Source: Zelonia costaricensis
Lineage: Eukaryota; Euglenozoa; Kinetoplastea; Trypanosomatida; Trypanosomatidae
Reading direction: 5' to 3'
DNA length: 18,226 nt
NCBI GenBank assembly: GCA_030849075.1
Contig: JASAOO010003031.1
Location: 1-18,226 of the forward strand
The translations under genes and the position numbers were made by a program. Below, one piece after another: positions 15,196 to 18,226 of the stretch (positions within the stretch are counted from its first letter, which is position 1; the number at the start of each line of letters is the position of its first letter). Under the pieces are notes generated by a model. It saw nothing but the letters and a program-made list of their open reading frames with translations, ran no database searches and had not been told where the DNA came from.

Positions 15196-15601
15196 TCGTA
15201 GAGAAGAACATTACTCACAAAAACAGAGGACATCTTGAAGGATACGTATGCGCCCGGGTGGAGGAGGGGTTGGTGGGGTGGGGAAGGGAACAGCAGCCGA
15301 CCGGCAGCACATTCAAATCTTCCACAACTCCTGCGTGCTGTGCCCGGTCTCTCACTCTCTGCTGGTGCTGCTAGAGAGCGTCGCTCTGGCGACTCCAATC
15401 AGCCAATGACCGCGGCCTCCAGTGTCGGTGTGAGTGTGTCTTAGTGTCCGTGGGGTGTGGGATGAGAAGGGAGAAGGACGTGCGCCGTGTCCGACCGCCG
15501 CCACCCCATACGCTGGCGCTGCGACACAGCCGGCGCGGCTCCAGTGTGCAGCGCGTGGGGAGAGTCGCGCCCTTATGTGATGATGCGCTCATGTCAGACA
15601 C

Positions 15602-15617
15602 AGAGAGAGAGAGAGAG
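15602..15617. repeat. AG microsatellite
   Basis: AG run, continuing imperfectly to about 15626, in the presumed 3' UTR of the RNB exoribonuclease gene. Confidence 0.85.
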
Positions 15618-15751
15618 GGAGAGAGACCTCTGCAGTCTTCGACAAAACGAAGAAGAAAAAAGAGGGGAGATTAGGTATGGAGGCAATGACAGCAGGTCCA
15701 ACGCAGTCTGCGCCCCCCAGCCAACCGTTCCGTCAACCTCTCCTTTCCATC

Positions 15752-18226
15752 TCACGCATCGAGCTGTGAGACGAGCCCGCCCATCCAGAGCCGCTCGTAG
15801 TCCCGCTCGTCACCACCGGACAGCACACGGCAGATCTCCAGCTCGAGCACCCCCTGCGCCGGCTGCACCCGTGCAATGCGGCACTCCACCACTGCCCCAA
15901 CGCGGACGTCGCTGCGGTGGTGTGCAATTGTATGGGCAAGCTGCACCTCGGGTAGGTACACATCCGAGACGTACGTGAAGTCGGGTTGCGTCTGCTGCCA
16001 GCGCGCGTGGGCGGAGTCGAGCTGCAGCGTGGCGGCCCGCCGCTGCCGCGAAGATTCTTGTCCCTGTCCTGCTGCTGTGGACGTTGGAAGCGGCTGGCCG
16101 AGCATGCGGGACACCGCCGCCGCCGTGCACGCGAAGCGGCTGTACGTTGGTGCCGCCACAACCCTCCGCGTCTCGCCGACGAGGCACACGAAGGTCCTGC
16201 CGCGCTGCGTCGCACCACCGCTGACACCGCGCTCGATGTCCTCAAGGTAGCGCAGTACCCAGAAGCGGGTGCTGCTGTCTTGCAGTAGGCTCGCCCGCTC
16301 CTGCTTCGTGCTGATCATAGCGCACAGAGAGGCCATGGCGTATTCGGGGATGGGCTGCTGGGGCACTGTGGCGGCCGCTGATGCGGCGCCCAGGTGACGA
16401 CCGCAAGGGTGGCGCTGCTGCCACAGCCACGTCTTGAGCTGGTGATGCACGAGCATGTCGGCGTAGCGGCGCAACGGGCTCGTACTGTGGGCGTAGAAGG
16501 TGGTGTCGAGGCCCGCGTGATAGAGGGGGACGTGGTGGTAGATGGCGCGCGTCACGGTGCTCAGCCGCCGCACCGAGGTCTGCATGGCTTCGGCCAGGAA
16601 CGTGTGGGTGGCGTCCAGCGAGTCGAGCGTGCCGACCCCCTGCGGCTCGGCGTAGTACTGCGCGACGAGGTGGTCGCTGGAGCGGGCACGGGTACCACGG
16701 AAGGGCAGCGTGAGCTGGTTTGCCTGCGCCACCCGCGAGCACACCTCGTTTGCGGCGATCATGAGCTCGGCCACGGCCAGGCGAGCGTCCTGTGTGGATA
16801 TCACCTGGTCCGTGAGCGACACCACGGTCGTGCCCTTGACCTTTATGAGGGGGTCGGGCAGGCTGAAGTCCGTGGGTTGGGCGAGGCTCGTAGAGGAGGC
16901 GCCCTCATGGGCACCCTTCACATCGCCACCTGCCACCGCGCCGGCGCGATGACGTTCGCGGGCCTGCCGCTCCAGGCGCGCCTTGAGCCGAATGCGTGCG
17001 CAGTGGAGGATGTAAAAAAGGTTGTCTCTGTCGGCCGACGTCATCCATGGCGGCGGCGGGTGCGCCTCCGCAGCGGCGAGTGGCGGTACGGCTGCAGCGG
17101 GGACTGCGGCTAGCTTTCTCGGTGGTGACAGCTTTGTCGTTGCGGTAGCCAGACCCGCGACGGCGGCGTCGGGGTCGGTGTCGGTGTCGATCATTGCTTG
17201 CACTTGATCGTAGGTGATTCGGCGCAGCTGCTGCAGCCAGCCGACGGCGATGGAGTAGTCCTTGACTTCGCCCGTGGCCTCGTCGATGGCGAAGATGACG
17301 TTGAAGGTACGACACGGGCGGTCCTCGCGCAGCGTCGCTGCCTCGACAATGGGTTTGGGCAACATGAAAAAGACGCCCTCAGGGAGGTAGGTGGTGGTCG
17401 TCAGCCGCCGCGCCGTCACCTGCTCCAGCGCGCTGTCAAACGGGCAGTAGACGGTGGCGTCTGAGACGTACACGACGAAGTAGCGCGCCCCTGTCGAGGC
17501 ATCCACGCACACGCCGATCGCATCGTCCACCTCGCTTGTGGAGGCCGAGTCAATCGCGTAGCCAGGCCCGGGACGGTGTTCGCGAATCGCGTCGAAGGCG
17601 TCGCCGCCGTCGCGCTGGCGGTCCTCGTCGAGCCACTCCGCCATGAAAGCGTGCGCCTGCGGTGGGTAGTGCAGCTCTCCCGCGTAGGCAACGCGGTGAA
17701 TGTTGTCGCCGATCTCAACGTAACCGATTCGCTCCAGAAGCGTGCGCATCTGCACGGGGTCGGCGACGCAGGTAGGGGCTCCCGGAAGCCGCTCCAGCAC
17801 CCGTTGCAGTGTGGTGAGGGACGCGTCTGACAGGGTGCCCTCCCCTGCCGCGTAGCGAGCGAGCAGACGCAGGATGCGGGACTCGCTGAGCGCCTCGAGC
17901 GGGCGCACCGGCAGCTTCCATAGCGCACTCAGGGCTCGCTGCGACTCGAGTAACGCCGACTCCACCCGCCGCGCATTCAGCGACGCCGACGACGGGGCGT
18001 ACCGCAGCGGATCGTAGCGTTGAAGGAGGGAGCCGAGGACAAACTGCCGCGTCCAGGCTTCGTCGAGGTGGGTGCCACTGAACTGAGCAGCTGCCTTGAC
18101 GAGAACTGCACGCGGTGCGCCAGCGACGCCGTTCCGCGTGGCCGTTGAGGGCGGCGCCGCTGTCGAGAACCATCGGAGGGACACGTTAGGTGGGACGCCG
18201 GTGTGGGCTGTGGTGCGAGCGCGTAC
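15752..18226 (-). CDS. DSS1: RNB-domain (RNase II/R) exoribonuclease, DSS-1-like; 5' end outside the window
   Basis: 824 codons are visible, numbered here from the first in-frame codon at 18226; TGA stop at 15752. The frame has no stop up to the window edge, and the first codons (including the GTG at 18184) give no ATG, so the N-terminus is cut off. The RNB active site is AIDSASTSEVDDAI with D226, E232, D234 and D235; the second acidic ligand is Glu where E. coli RNase II has Asp. The signature YAHSTSPLRRYADMLVHHQL lies at about 578-597. An S1-like beta strand pattern (VGAVVECRIARV, then GVLELEI) is at about 774-797. Ala/Pro-rich inserts lie near 350-385 and 410-445. The family degrades RNA 3' to 5'. 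In trypanosomes DSS-1 works with the SUV3 helicase in mitochondrial RNA turnover; the diverged acidic motif and Ser/Arg-rich N-terminal part fit that member better than RRP44, but this is inference. Confidence 0.88.
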   Translation of the reverse strand, partial: VRARTTAHTGVPPNVSLRWFSTAAPPSTATRNGVAGAPRAVLVKAAAQFSGTHLDEAWTRQFVLGSLLQRYDPLRYAPSSASLNARRVESALLESQRALSALWKLPVRPLEALSESRILRLLARYAAGEGTLSDASLTTLQRVLERLPGAPTCVADPVQMRTLLERIGYVEIGDNIHRVAYAGELHYPPQAHAFMAEWLDEDRQRDGGDAFDAIREHRPGPGYAIDSASTSEVDDAIGVCVDASTGARYFVVYVSDATVYCPFDSALEQVTARRLTTTTYLPEGVFFMLPKPIVEAATLREDRPCRTFNVIFAIDEATGEVKDYSIAVGWLQQLRRITYDQVQAMIDTDTDPDAAVAGLATATTKLSPPRKLAAVPAAAVPPLAAAEAHPPPPWMTSADRDNLFYILHCARIRLKARLERQARERHRAGAVAGGDVKGAHEGASSTSLAQPTDFSLPDPLIKVKGTTVVSLTDQVISTQDARLAVAELMIAANEVCSRVAQANQLTLPFRGTRARSSDHLVAQYYAEPQGVGTLDSLDATHTFLAEAMQTSVRRLSTVTRAIYHHVPLYHAGLDTTFYAHSTSPLRRYADMLVHHQLKTWLWQQRHPCGRHLGAASAAATVPQQPIPEYAMASLCAMISTKQERASLLQDSSTRFWVLRYLEDIERGVSGGATQRGRTFVCLVGETRRVVAAPTYSRFACTAAAVSRMLGQPLPTSTAAGQGQESSRQRRAATLQLDSAHARWQQTQPDFTYVSDVYLPEVQLAHTIAHHRSDVRVGAVVECRIARVQPAQGVLELEICRVLSGGDERDYERLWMGGLVSQLDA

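Larger units (their letters stand above)
15072..15751. other. Spacer between the RNB gene and the ARL5-like gene
   Basis: 3' UTR of the exoribonuclease gene followed by the short leader of the ARL5-like gene. It has a GA repeat at 15602-15617 and a G-run at 15179-15189. No gene seen. Confidence 0.6.

Noticed and set aside
15072..15398. Upstream extension of the ARL5 frame to 15398
   Set aside because: It begins at TTG, not ATG, and the added sequence is spacer; ARF-family proteins start at the MG for myristoylation.
16394..17113. 239-codon plus-strand frame
   Set aside because: Antisense to the RNB domain, which carries clear family signatures; shadow frame.

Overview
The window looks like a nuclear chromosome segment of a trypanosomatid, most likely subfamily Leishmaniinae (Leishmania, Porcisia, Endotrypanum or a close relative). 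The grounds are these: it is very GC-rich; five intron-less genes all lie on the minus strand with long spacers of GT/CA microsatellites, G-runs and polypurine tracts; polypyrimidine tracts followed by AG, of the kind used for spliced-leader trans-splicing, precede the start codons; and the proteins belong to families known in these parasites. The species is not determined from the sequence.

Transcription runs right to left as part of one polycistronic unit. In order of transcription: (1) 18226-15752, an RNB-family 3'-5' exoribonuclease, probably the mitochondrial DSS-1 type. Its frame is open to the window edge and contains no in-window ATG before conserved sequence, so its 5' end is missing. 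(2) 15071-14517, an ARL5-like small GTPase with an N-myristoylation glycine. (3) 11880-4381, a 2,499-residue protein with a huge low-complexity N-terminal part, a TPR-like helical region and a split SET/MYND module, resembling SMYD4. (4) 3210-2638, a 190-residue, lysine/arginine-rich protein that I cannot assign. (5) 1937-867, a phytanoyl-CoA dioxygenase (PhyH) family protein whose iron-binding motif is altered. Positions 1-866, 1938-2637, 3211-4380, 11881-14516 and 15072-15751 hold UTRs and spacers without any gene I can support.

The genes do not form a pathway. As is usual for trypanosomatid units, neighbours are functionally unrelated and control is expected at trans-splicing and mRNA level. 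Candidate spliced-leader acceptors can be placed for four genes and help fix their start codons. No mobile element, CRISPR, tRNA or rRNA was recognised.

The most interesting points are the PhyH protein in which H and D of the HxD iron motif have become Q and N (a likely pseudoenzyme or repurposed fold), the giant SMYD4-like protein with a diverged SET core, the ARL5 protein with a lengthened histidine-rich interswitch and a choice of acceptors that would decide whether it can be myristoylated, and the Asp-to-Glu change in the RNB active site.
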